Positions 1 to 6,019 of a stretch of 20,256 nt of DNA are shown piece by piece. The number at the start of each line of letters is the position of its first letter. Positions within the stretch are counted from its first letter, which is position 1. This DNA comes from a virus. The notes under the pieces were generated by a model. That model made no database searches, was not told where the DNA came from, and saw only the letters and a list, made by a program, of their open reading frames with translations. The stretch is taken from IMG/VR virus record IMGVR_UViG_3300044940_000108, positions 1 through 20,256 of that record, one strand, 5' to 3'. Both the position numbers and the translations under genes were made by a program.

Positions 1-219
1 CAGGCAAGGATTCAATACAGGCCGGATTTCCGCTTCATAAACTGCGATACGGGCAAGATCGAGTACGCCGAGGCCAAAGGGTACGCGGATCCGAAATGGC
101 CGCTTAAAAAGAAATTGTGGAAGTTTTACGGCCCGGGAAAGCTGACGATATATGGAGGATCGTACCGGAAGGTTTCGATTCTCGAAGTGATAGAACCGAA
201 AGGAGAGACCGATGAGTGA
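1..219 (+). CDS. DUF1064-like PD-(D/E)XK nuclease, 5'-truncated
   Basis: The reading frame is open from base 1 and ends at TGA 217-219, so only the last 72 residues are present. The fragment has the pattern of the phage DUF1064 / RecU-like endonuclease group: a PDF with the first acidic residue (D9), then a strand ending in E24-A-K26-G, then a Lys-rich stretch (LKKKLWKFYGP) and a final beta strand. D...ExK is the metal-binding core of PD-(D/E)XK nucleases. Family members are thought to act on branched or damaged DNA in phage recombination, but the exact substrate is not known. The stop overlaps the next start (ATG 212), which suggests translational coupling. The family assignment is from motif recognition; the N-terminal half lies outside the window. 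Confidence 0.7.
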   Translation, partial: QARIQYRPDFRFINCDTGKIEYAEAKGYADPKWPLKKKLWKFYGPGKLTIYGGSYRKVSILEVIEPKGETDE

Positions 220-421
220 GTTCAAGAAAGGCGATAGTGTACTGTACGAAATTATAATCCACGCCCACAACGGTAAAAGAATTACTGAAGCAAAGGGGGT
301 CGTGGAAGAGTCTCATCCAGGAGCTCCAACTTGTAAGGTGCGGCTGTTCAGCGCCAATCGATCCGAAGTCGTCCGCGTATTGAAAAAGAAGCTGAGGCAC
401 GCCGCCAATGCTACCGCATAA
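212..421 (+). CDS. Small basic protein of unknown function
   Basis: This is a 69-residue protein that I do not recognise. It starts at an ATG overlapping the end of the upstream nuclease, with AGGAGA at 200-205 as a good ribosome binding site. The sequence alternates short beta-type stretches (DSVLYEIII, KVRLFSA) with charged turns and ends in a basic tail (VLKKKLRHA), which would suit a small beta-barrel or nucleic-acid-binding fold. It has no signal peptide or membrane segment. The tight packing with neighbours on both sides supports it being a real gene. Confidence 0.6.
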   Translation: MSEFKKGDSVLYEIIIHAHNGKRITEAKGVVEESHPGAPTCKVRLFSANRSEVVRVLKKKLRHAANATA

Positions 422-614
422 TAGCTACGCATCCGCTCAGGAATACGAGCAAAGAAGAGAAGAGCTTCTCGCCTGGCTCTGGCTCCATGAGTCCACCGTT
501 CTAGATGCCTTAAAGCTCTGCGTTGAAAGATTGCCTTCGCATCTCATCTCAAAGTACGAGCGCGCGCTCGATTCGTTCCCAAAGGAAAGTGTAAATAAAA
601 AGGAGAATAAATGA
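408..614 (+). CDS. Small helical protein of unknown function
   Basis: This 68-residue, mostly helical, charged protein overlaps its upstream neighbour by 14 bases and its downstream neighbour by ATGA at 611-614. The interior reads as two amphipathic helices (EYEQRREELLAWLWLHEST and VLDALKLCVERL) followed by a Lys-rich tail. I see no catalytic motif. It is supported by its place in an unbroken chain of overlapping genes, but the start is not certain because only a weak GAG lies upstream of ATG 408. Confidence 0.55.
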   Translation: MLPHNSYASAQEYEQRREELLAWLWLHESTVLDALKLCVERLPSHLISKYERALDSFPKESVNKKENK

Positions 615-1075
615 ATATATCCAATGAATACGTAGATACCCAAAAGAAGATAATCGCCAAGAAAGAGGTTCATTACTCAATTTATAGAATGCTCAGTCGA
701 CTAATCGGAGAGTGCAATATTCTCTCTGAGATTTTTGGTAATTTATCTGATTCTGATTCTGATATCAGGCGTAAAATTTTCGCAATAAACAAAATAAATG
801 ATGTTTTACGATTCGCCAGGGCATTAGGCGATTACAAGAAGGCTTATGGCGAATACCCGGATTTTTCCCAATGGATTGATCATGAGCTTAGGGAGGTTAG
901 GAAGCGACATGGACGTACTGGCGGGATCGACATCTTTATAAGCGATATGGCGGAAATGGAGTCCGCTAAACAAAAGCTTTTAGGAGACATGGTCAGAAAT
1001 AAAAAAATAGAACCATTGTTTGGTCCGGATTTCATTAAGGCCGCCGAGAAGATCAGGCTCAGGGAGGAGTTATGA
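611..1075 (+). CDS. Helical protein of unknown function
   Basis: This 154-residue protein starts at an ATG overlapping the previous stop, with AAGGAG at 600-605 as a clear Shine-Dalgarno. It is predominantly alpha-helical by composition (runs such as YRMLSRLIGECNILSEIF and KINDVLRFARALGDYKKAY) with a basic C-terminus. No enzyme motif, signal peptide or membrane segment is visible. The first half (611-830) is distinctly richer in A+T than the flanking genes, which may mean separate acquisition. The stop overlaps the next start by ATGA. Confidence 0.65.
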   Translation: MNISNEYVDTQKKIIAKKEVHYSIYRMLSRLIGECNILSEIFGNLSDSDSDIRRKIFAINKINDVLRFARALGDYKKAYGEYPDFSQWIDHELREVRKRHGRTGGIDIFISDMAEMESAKQKLLGDMVRNKKIEPLFGPDFIKAAEKIRLREEL

Positions 1076-1800
1076 TAAGGCAATCGTCGTGCCTAGCGGC
1101 AGAGAACAACCTGATCGGTTCGGGCTATTTCAACGCCGACGGATTCCTCACCGTGAAGCCAAACAGCCCGTCTGTACCAGGAGAGGGGAACGGACTGCTT
1201 CAGACTGGCCTGTGGTACTCGATCAAGGCAAGAAACGGCGGCTTGCAAGACAGTGATAAGGACGCGATCAAGAGAATCACCGCGATGTGCATGCATGACA
1301 GCCATCCGATTCTGTGGCGCTCTCCACACAAGAAGAACCCGGACGACGATCAGCAGCATGATGATTATTGGGGGTGGCTGGCGGCGTGCTATTTCGCCGA
1401 GTCGGATTTCCCGGAGAGGTTTCACCAGTTCTGTGATGATCACCAGTGGATGGTGGACGTGCAGCAGCCATATCATCCAAGGATCAAGTATCTCTTTGAG
1501 AGATTCCCGGGCTTCAAAACTTTCGTGAAGCTCTGTATTCACAATCGCAAGCCGACGCCGATGGAGTGCGTCACGTTCGCTCTACTTATCTGCTTTTGGT
1601 CGATCAAGCCGAATCAAAGCGATAGCTGTATGCGTAGTTACTGCCGTATTGCTGTTGCCTCTGATCGCTCGCTTTTATGCAGGCTTGCGAGCATTCTCTG
1701 GTTTAAGCGCGTGCGCAAGCTATGGGGCAGCGTTGGGAATTCTTTTGCTCCGTACTTCCAGGGGAACAACCATCCGATAACCTGGTACGACTGGAATTAG
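1072..1800 (+). CDS. Phage protein of unknown function, Cys-rich, HDDY and HP motifs
   Basis: This 242-residue protein overlaps the upstream stop by 4 bases. It resembles, from memory, an uncharacterised phage protein group with a conserved GNGL..TG near residue 40, an acidic H-D-D-x-x-G centre (QQHDDYWGW) and a C-terminal HP motif (NNHPITWYDWN). It contains an unusual number of cysteines for its length. A hydrophobic stretch (ECVTFALLICFWSI) followed by a basic segment could be a membrane contact. No enzyme class can be assigned. It is the last gene before the octapeptide-repeat array, whose first start lies only 11 bases downstream. Confidence 0.6.
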   Translation: MIRQSSCLAAENNLIGSGYFNADGFLTVKPNSPSVPGEGNGLLQTGLWYSIKARNGGLQDSDKDAIKRITAMCMHDSHPILWRSPHKKNPDDDQQHDDYWGWLAACYFAESDFPERFHQFCDDHQWMVDVQQPYHPRIKYLFERFPGFKTFVKLCIHNRKPTPMECVTFALLICFWSIKPNQSDSCMRSYCRIAVASDRSLLCRLASILWFKRVRKLWGSVGNSFAPYFQGNNHPITWYDWN

Positions 1801-1811
1801 TTAGAGGACTC

Positions 1812-2381
1812 ATGAAAACAATCATCGTTAAAACACAAGAGGAGCTGGACGCACTTCCGGCGAGTTTTAAGAAATTTACCACAATTGAGATTCGAGGAGG
1901 CACTTTAGGTGCGCCAATAATTATCAGAATGAAGAGGGAAAACTCCCGCGTCATGCTGCGGGAAAGCTCCCGCGCTGAGCTGTATGGAAGCTCCAGTGTT
2001 GAGCTGTGGGAAAACTCCAGTGTCGTACTGCGGGACAATTCCAGAGCTGAGCTGTATGGAAATTCAAGCGCCGTTCTGTGGGACAGCTCCCGCGCCACGC
2101 TGTATGTAGAATCCAGAGCCATTCTACGAGAAAAATCCAGAGCTGAGCTGAGGGAAAGCTCCAGCGCCTTGCTGCGAGAAAACTCAAACGCCATGCTTTG
2201 GGATAACTCCAGTGCAGTGCTTTATGGAGATTCCTACGCTGAGCTACGTGGAAAATCTAGTGCTGAGATTCTGGAAAACTCCCGAGCCACGCTGTGGGGA
2301 AAATCCAATGCCGTGTTCCGGGACAGCTCCCAGTGCCATGCTGCGGGAAAATTCCCACGCCGAGCTGTATGGAAGCTCTAG
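1812..2381 (+). CDS. Octapeptide-repeat protein A, N-terminal part (frameshifted gene)
   Basis: First of four tandem paralogs. The start is ATG 1812, not the further-upstream in-frame start, because this ATG matches the paralogs' starts and has AGAGGA just before it. Residues 1-42 form the shared N-terminal cap (TQEELDALP, then FTTIEIRGGT, then APIIIRM). Octapeptide repeats of the form x-(N/S)-S-x-A-x-L-x follow, the consensus for a beta-helical or beta-roll solenoid. The frame leaves the repeat register after DSS at about 2330 and ends 17 codons later at TGA 2379-2381. An extra C in the CCC at 2329-2331 explains this: removing it joins the frame to the 2338-2745 segment and gives a 310-residue protein with 27 repeats. 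Function is unknown. Confidence 0.75.
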   Translation: MKTIIVKTQEELDALPASFKKFTTIEIRGGTLGAPIIIRMKRENSRVMLRESSRAELYGSSSVELWENSSVVLRDNSRAELYGNSSAVLWDSSRATLYVESRAILREKSRAELRESSSALLRENSNAMLWDNSSAVLYGDSYAELRGKSSAEILENSRATLWGKSNAVFRDSSQCHAAGKFPRRAVWKL

Positions 2382-2586
2382 CGCCACTCTGTGGGAAAAC
2401 TCCAATGCCGAGCTGCATGGAGAATCCAGCGCCACACTGCGGGACAACTCCCACGCTATACTGCATGGAAACTCCAGCGCCGTGCTGCGTGGAAGATCAA
2501 GCGCCGATCTGCATGAAGGCTCCTACGCTGAGCTATGGGGAGAATCCAGCGCCGATCTATGGGAAAAATCCCCTGTCAGTGCTTAC
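1938..2586 (+). repeat. 24-bp coding repeat array A (27 units)
   Basis: Twenty-seven imperfect 24-bp units encode octapeptides such as ENSSVVLR, DNSRAELY and GNSSAVLW. The register is continuous except for the one-base insertion at 2329-2331. The final unit (EKSPVSAY) changes into the conserved C-terminal cap. Confidence 0.9.
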
Positions 2587-2745
2587 GATTTTTCTGTTGT
2601 GAATGTTTTTTCAGGAGATGCCACCATTGAGCATCTAGCCGATCACTCAACTGCATCACTTTATGGAGTGAAACCAAAGATTAAAAAGAAAGACAAAACT
2701 GCTCGGGTAGTGAAAGTACCAAAACGCGCTGATGGGGATAAATGA
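2338..2745 (+). pseudogene. Octapeptide-repeat protein A, C-terminal part (out of frame with its start)
   Basis: This segment continues the repeat register of gene A in the next frame, from SAMLR at about 2332 to TGA 2743-2745. It holds the last ten or so octapeptides and then the C-terminal cap shared with paralogs B and C (DFSVVNVFSGDATIEHL, then a Lys-rich tail with KTARVV). It has no ribosome binding site of its own that I can see; ATG 2338 is only a convenient boundary. It would be translated only if the upstream frameshift is a sequencing error, is bypassed by ribosomes, or if re-initiation occurs. The stop overlaps ATG 2742, six bases before the likely start of paralog B. Confidence 0.65.
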
Positions 2746-2747
2746 GC

Positions 2748-3227
2748 ATGAAATCAATAATCAAATCAATAATCATTAGAACACAAGAGGAGCTGGATGC
2801 ACTTCCTGCTAAATTCGACGAATTCACCACAATAGAGATTCGCGGAGGAACCGATACTGATCCTATTATCATTCGAATGAATAGGGAAAATTCCAGAGCT
2901 GTATTATATGGAAATTCCCACGCTGAGCTGTGGGGAAGCTCAAGCGCCGTGCTGTGTGAAAACTCCCGCGCCGTGTTGCATGAAAATTCCAGCGCTGAGT
3001 TATGGGAAAACTCCAGCGCTGAGTTATGGGGAAGATCCAGCGCTGAGCTGCGCGGAAATTCACGCGTCAGCGCTTACGATTTTTCTATTGTGAATGTTTT
3101 TTCAGGAGATGCCACCATTGAGCATCTAGCCGATCACTCAACTGTCTTATTTCATAGCGTGAATCCCAAGATTGAAAAGAAAGACGAAACCGCTCGGGTA
3201 GTGAAAGTGAGGACTACGCTGAGGTGA
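2748..3227 (+). CDS. Octapeptide-repeat protein B (8 repeats)
   Basis: This is the shortest paralog, 159 residues from ATG 2748. That start is preferred over ATG 2742 because all paralogs begin at agcATGaa and the GGGG at 2734-2737 is then well spaced. The cap begins with a duplicated KSII, caused by a 12-bp tandem duplication at 2751-2774, and continues as in the paralogs. It is followed by eight octapeptides (for example GNSHAELW, ENSSAELW) and the C-terminal cap (DFSIVNVFSGDATIEHL). The last residues (VRTTLR) are read from what is intergenic spacer downstream of paralog C, so the stop has been lost and replaced relative to C. Function is unknown; a solenoid fold is inferred. Confidence 0.8.
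   Translation: MKSIIKSIIIRTQEELDALPAKFDEFTTIEIRGGTDTDPIIIRMNRENSRAVLYGNSHAELWGSSSAVLCENSRAVLHENSSAELWENSSAELWGRSSAELRGNSRVSAYDFSIVNVFSGDATIEHLADHSTVLFHSVNPKIEKKDETARVVKVRTTLR
2751..2774 (+). repeat. 12-bp perfect tandem duplication at the start of gene B
   Basis: The unit aaatcaataatc occurs twice back to back and adds four residues (KSII) to the N-terminal cap of paralog B compared with A, C and D. Confidence 0.9.
2886..3077 (+). repeat. 24-bp coding repeat array B (8 units)
   Basis: Eight 24-bp units, from ENSRAVLY to GNSRVSAY. Two consecutive units encode the identical octapeptide ENSSAELW apart from the neighbouring GRSS unit. Confidence 0.9.
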
Positions 3228-3237
3228 AGAAACGAGC

Positions 3238-3786
3238 ATGAAAATAATCACAATTAAAACACAAGAACAACTAGATAAACTACCGTTGAAGTTCGACGAA
3301 TTCACCACAATAGAAATCCGCGCAGGAACCGATGGAGCACCTATTATCATCCGAATGAATAGTGAAAATTCAAGAGCTGTATTATATGGAAATTCCCACG
3401 CTGAGCTGTTGGGAAGCTCAAGCGCCGAGTTATGGGAAAACTCCCGTGCGGTACTTTGGGACTGCTCCCGCGCGGCGCTGTGGGACAATTCCCGCGCCGA
3501 GCTGTGGGGTAACTCCAGGGCTGATCTGTGCGACAACTCCAGCGCTGAGTTATGGGGAAACTCCAGCGCTGAGCTGTGCGACAACTCCAGCGCCTTGCTA
3601 CGGGAAAATTCCAGCGCTGAGCTGCACGGAAATTCACGCGTCAGCGCTTACGATTTTTCTATTGTGAATGTTTTTTCAGAAGATGCCACCATTGATTATC
3701 TAGCCGACCACTCAACTGCATCACTTTATGGCGTGAGGCCCAAGATTGAAAAGAAAGACGATACAGCTCGGGTAGTGAGAGCATAA
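3238..3786 (+). CDS. Octapeptide-repeat protein C (12 repeats)
   Basis: A 182-residue paralog with a 42-residue N-terminal cap, twelve octapeptides and a 44-residue C-terminal cap (DFSIVNVFSEDATIDYL, then KIEKKDDTARVV). The start ATG 3238 is preceded by gaggtgaagaaacgagc, a leader nearly repeated in front of paralog D, so the duplicated unit evidently included the ribosome binding site and spacer. Repeats are dominated by N-S-S/R-A-E-L with W, Y, C or R at position 8. It has no signal peptide or membrane segment. As in the paralogs, regular Ala and Leu every eight residues suggests a stacked beta-solenoid. The biological role is not known. Confidence 0.8.
   Translation: MKIITIKTQEQLDKLPLKFDEFTTIEIRAGTDGAPIIIRMNSENSRAVLYGNSHAELLGSSSAELWENSRAVLWDCSRAALWDNSRAELWGNSRADLCDNSSAELWGNSSAELCDNSSALLRENSSAELHGNSRVSAYDFSIVNVFSEDATIDYLADHSTASLYGVRPKIEKKDDTARVVRA
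3364..3651 (+). repeat. 24-bp coding repeat array C (12 units)
   Basis: Twelve 24-bp units from ENSRAVLY to GNSRVSAY. DNSSAELW, GNSSAELC and DNSSALLR are close copies of each other. The last unit matches the last unit of array B. Confidence 0.9.
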
Positions 3787-3812
3787 GACTACGCTGAGAT
3801 GGAGAAACAAGC

Positions 3813-4664
3813 ATGAAAACAATCACAATTAAAACACAAGATGAGCTGGATGCGCTCCCGACGAAGTTCGACGAATTCACCGTTATTGAGATTCGCGGAG
3901 GAACCCATGACGCACCCATTATCATCCGAATGAAGAGGGAAAACTCCCGCGTCGTGTTGCGGGAAAACTCCCGCGCTGAGCTGTATGGAAGCTCCAGTGT
4001 TGAGCTGCGGGACAGCTCCAGTGCCGCTCTGCGTGACAGCTCCCACGCTGAGCTGTGGGAAAGATCCCACGCTGAGCTGTGGGAAAGATCCCACGCTGTG
4101 CTGCGAGAAAAATCCAACGCCATGCTGCGGGAAAACTCCCGAGCCACGCTGTGTGAAGACTCCAGAGCCGAGCTTTATGGAAACTCCCGCGCCGTTCTGT
4201 GGGAAAACTCCCGCGCCGTTCTGTGGGAAAACTCCCGCGCCGTTCTGTGGGGCAGAACCCAGGCTGAGCTACGGGATAATTCCAGAGCTGAGCTGTATGG
4301 AAATTCCCGCGCCGTTCTGTGGGACAGCTCCCGCGCCACACTGTATGTAGAATCCAGAGCCGATCTATGGGGAAACTCCAGAGCCATTCTGCGAGAAAGC
4401 TCCCGCGCCCTGCTGCGAGAAAAATCCAGCGCGGTGCTTCGGAACAACTCTAGCGCCATGCTGTGGGGCAATTCCAGCGCCGTGCTGCGAGAAAACTCCA
4501 ACGCCATGCTTTGGGACAGCTCCCGTGCAGCACTGCGGAACAACTCTAGCGCCACGCTGTATGGAGAATCCAGAGCCGTGCTGCGAGAAAACTCCAGAGC
4601 TGAGCTTCGGGAAAACTCCAGCGCTGTGAAGCGGGACAATGCCATCATTGAGGTTAAGAAATGA
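3813..4664 (+). CDS. Octapeptide-repeat protein D (29 repeats, no C-terminal cap)
   Basis: This is the longest intact paralog, 283 residues. Residues 1-42 are the shared cap (TQDELDALP, FTVIEIRGGT, APIIIRM). Residues 43-274 are 29 octapeptides with no interruption, and the protein then ends after DNAIIEVKK. The DFS...NVF...TARVV cap of A, B and C is missing, so either it was lost or this paralog uses another way to close the solenoid. A block of repeats (DNSRAELY, GNSRAVLW, DSSRATLY, VESRADLW) nearly copies repeats 5-8 of protein A, which suggests recombination between the genes. The start at ATG 3813 is preceded by gatggag. The stop overlaps ATG 4661. Confidence 0.82.
   Translation: MKTITIKTQDELDALPTKFDEFTVIEIRGGTHDAPIIIRMKRENSRVVLRENSRAELYGSSSVELRDSSSAALRDSSHAELWERSHAELWERSHAVLREKSNAMLRENSRATLCEDSRAELYGNSRAVLWENSRAVLWENSRAVLWGRTQAELRDNSRAELYGNSRAVLWDSSRATLYVESRADLWGNSRAILRESSRALLREKSSAVLRNNSSAMLWGNSSAVLRENSNAMLWDSSRAALRNNSSATLYGESRAVLRENSRAELRENSSAVKRDNAIIEVKK
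3939..4634 (+). repeat. 24-bp coding repeat array D (29 units)
   Basis: Twenty-nine units in unbroken register. The variable protein positions are 1, 2, 4, 6 and 8 of each octapeptide; Ser3, Ala5 and Leu7 are nearly fixed. Confidence 0.92.
4181..4252 (+). repeat. Three near-identical consecutive 24-bp units inside array D
   Basis: Units at 4181-4204 and 4205-4228 are identical, and 4229-4252 differs only in the last base. This is what recent unit-by-unit expansion looks like, by slippage or unequal recombination. Confidence 0.9.
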
Positions 4665-4848
4665 GCACAACTAAAATTTGCTGGAAGCTGAGCGAGACGA
4701 GCTTCAGGCGAAGGCGGACGTGTTCAAGGATAGAGAGCTTGCTAGAATAAAGGAATACTGGAGGCTCGAATCCGAGAGAGATGCCCTTCAGGCCCAGGTG
4801 GAGGAGCTGCGAAAGTATTCTGAAACCGATAACAAGGAGAAAGAATGA
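4661..4848 (+). pseudogene. Short coiled-coil protein, apparently frameshifted
   Basis: ATG 4661 overlaps the stop of repeat gene D in the ATGA manner used throughout this region, but its frame closes after 29 codons. The neighbouring frame, from TTG 4678 to TGA 4846-4848, encodes a clean heptad-type coiled coil (LEAERDELQAKAD, then LESERDALQAQVEELRKY). Adding one A to the AAAA run at 4673-4676 would fuse the two into a 62-residue protein beginning MSTTKNLLEAERDEL. Either the gene has a one-base deletion, the sequence has an error, or translation starts at TTG 4678. The role is unknown; short coiled-coil proteins are common phage accessories. Confidence 0.55.
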
Positions 4849-4881
4849 GAACTAGAAATCAGAAGAAGGGGCTGGTGCGGG

Positions 4882-5856
4882 GTGACTGATGGCATGGATA
4901 TTCTTAAGCTCTCCGGTATCTCTATCTGCACGGGCGCAGGCGGACTCGACCTTGCGCTTGAAAGATGGGTTAAGCCTGTCGCCTACTGCGAAATCGACCC
5001 TTACGCCCAGGGAGTTATCCTCTCTCGTATCCGAGACGGAAGATTACCCGATGCACCGATATGGGATGACCTCACCACACTCAAGGGAGATATGTTCCCA
5101 AGAGTTGAAATCCTCTACGGAGGACCGCCGTGCCAGGACTTCAGTCTTATTGGAGATGGAGCGGGCCTGGGAGGCGCTAGAGGCCGACTTATGCTTGAAA
5201 CCCTCAGACTCATTGGCGAGTGCCGACCACGCTTCGTCTTGCTGGAGAACGTCCCAGGCATCGTTAGACGAGGACTCGAACAGATTATCCTGGAACTCGA
5301 TGCACTTCGGTATGATGCGCGATGGACTATTGTATCAGCCGAAGAGGTTGGCGCTCCGTTCTTCGGTAAGAGGCTCTTCATCCTGGCCAAGGCCCGTGGC
5401 GAGCGATACGGGAACCCAGGCGAACAAGAGCGTTCATCCTGGAGCGAAGGAAAGACCGACCTTGGGTGCAATTGCAAAAACTTGGGGAATGTGGCCGAGG
5501 CCATTGGCTTCGGACGCGGAGAAAGGTGGTCCGAATCAAACACGGGGCGGGGAGCCAACAATGGCGAGCATAGCTGCCAATTGGAAGCGAGAGCAGAGCT
5601 CACCAGAAAGGCAACGATGGTCTCGTCCGACCGCAACCGACTGGAAAGACGGACACTCACCAAAAAGGCATGGAAGGTTCTTGCCGAGAATCGGTATTCA
5701 GGCCCAGGAGAGTGGCCATCGTGGCTACCTGAGCCCGCTCTTCCACGCGGCGCTGATGGGTTGGGATTCCGATCACACGCAATTAGATGCAGTGGGAATG
5801 GCGTGGTTCCTCTCCAGGCGGAAGAGGCGTTCAAAAGGCTGCTAGGAATTGATTGA
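4882..5856 (+). CDS. DNA (cytosine-5-)-methyltransferase
   Basis: Transfers a methyl group from S-adenosylmethionine to C5 of cytosine in DNA. In a phage this usually protects the genome from host restriction. Motifs appear in order: motif I ICTGAGGLDLALE near residue 15 (SAM binding), motif IV GGPPCQDFS with the catalytic Cys near residue 84, motif VI ENV near 122, a degenerate motif VIII (FFGKRLFIL, without the usual QxRxR) near 163, and motif X GNGVVPLQA near 307. At 324 residues it is of normal length, with a target-recognition region at roughly 175-280. The start is GTG 4882, with AAGGGG at 4866-4871; ATG 4894 is a possible alternative. No restriction endonuclease is next to it. The same DNA carries a second long open frame (4889-5845), discussed as a finding. 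Confidence 0.9.
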   Translation: MTDGMDILKLSGISICTGAGGLDLALERWVKPVAYCEIDPYAQGVILSRIRDGRLPDAPIWDDLTTLKGDMFPRVEILYGGPPCQDFSLIGDGAGLGGARGRLMLETLRLIGECRPRFVLLENVPGIVRRGLEQIILELDALRYDARWTIVSAEEVGAPFFGKRLFILAKARGERYGNPGEQERSSWSEGKTDLGCNCKNLGNVAEAIGFGRGERWSESNTGRGANNGEHSCQLEARAELTRKATMVSSDRNRLERRTLTKKAWKVLAENRYSGPGEWPSWLPEPALPRGADGLGFRSHAIRCSGNGVVPLQAEEAFKRLLGID

Positions 5857-5866
5857 GGATAACACA

Positions 5867-6019
5867 ATGCAAGAATACTACGATGCACTCACTGTCGCCA
5901 TTATCTGCTTCGCGATGGTTGGATTGGCTGTGACCATCTGCTTTATCTACACTGCGATTATGTATTTTCTTGATAAAGATTCGTGGAGTAGCGATATTAA
6001 AAAGCATGAAAATCACTGA
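5867..6019 (+). CDS. Small single-span membrane protein, holin candidate
   Basis: This 50-residue ORF starts with ATG 5867 behind TGAGGA (5853-5858). It has one long hydrophobic span at about residues 8-34 (LTVAIICFAMVGLAVTICF, continuing to IMYF) and a charged C-terminal tail ending KKHENH. Its end overlaps the start of the lysozyme gene by 14 bases, the place where phage holins normally sit. A holin would oligomerise in the inner membrane and time the release of the endolysin. The assignment rests on size, topology and position only; a small membrane protein of other function is possible. Confidence 0.6.
   Translation: MQEYYDALTVAIICFAMVGLAVTICFIYTAIMYFLDKDSWSSDIKKHENH

Noticed and set aside
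1951-2187. Long - strand and off-frame ORFs across the octapeptide arrays (also at 2244-2466, 2869-3063, 3347-3637, 3922-4350 and 4175-4670), which give repetitive Trp/Arg/Phe or Pro/Cys proteins
   Set aside because: A 24-bp period keeps all six frames free of stops, so they are shadows. Only the forward frame has caps, starts with ribosome binding sites and a conserved core.
2325-2340. Programmed +1 ribosomal frameshift in repeat gene A
   Set aside because: The site is only TCC CAG without a stop codon, rare codon or stimulatory structure that I can see; a simple one-base insertion or sequence error is more economical.
3939-4634. CRISPR array, because of regular short repeats
   Set aside because: The repeats have no unique spacers, are contiguous 24-bp coding units and keep an open frame.
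4670-4682. Programmed -1 frameshift at AAAATTTG in the coiled-coil gene
   Set aside because: The reading frame does not place the run as a canonical X-XXY-YYZ slippery heptamer, so an indel is more likely.
4845-4889. 14-codon ORF between the coiled-coil gene and the methyltransferase
   Set aside because: Too short to support. It has an ATGA overlap, but its main content is the ribosome binding region of the methyltransferase.
5115-5888. 257-codon - strand ORF opposite the cytosine methyltransferase
   Set aside because: Antisense shadow of a conserved gene with no recognisable motif or ribosome binding site.
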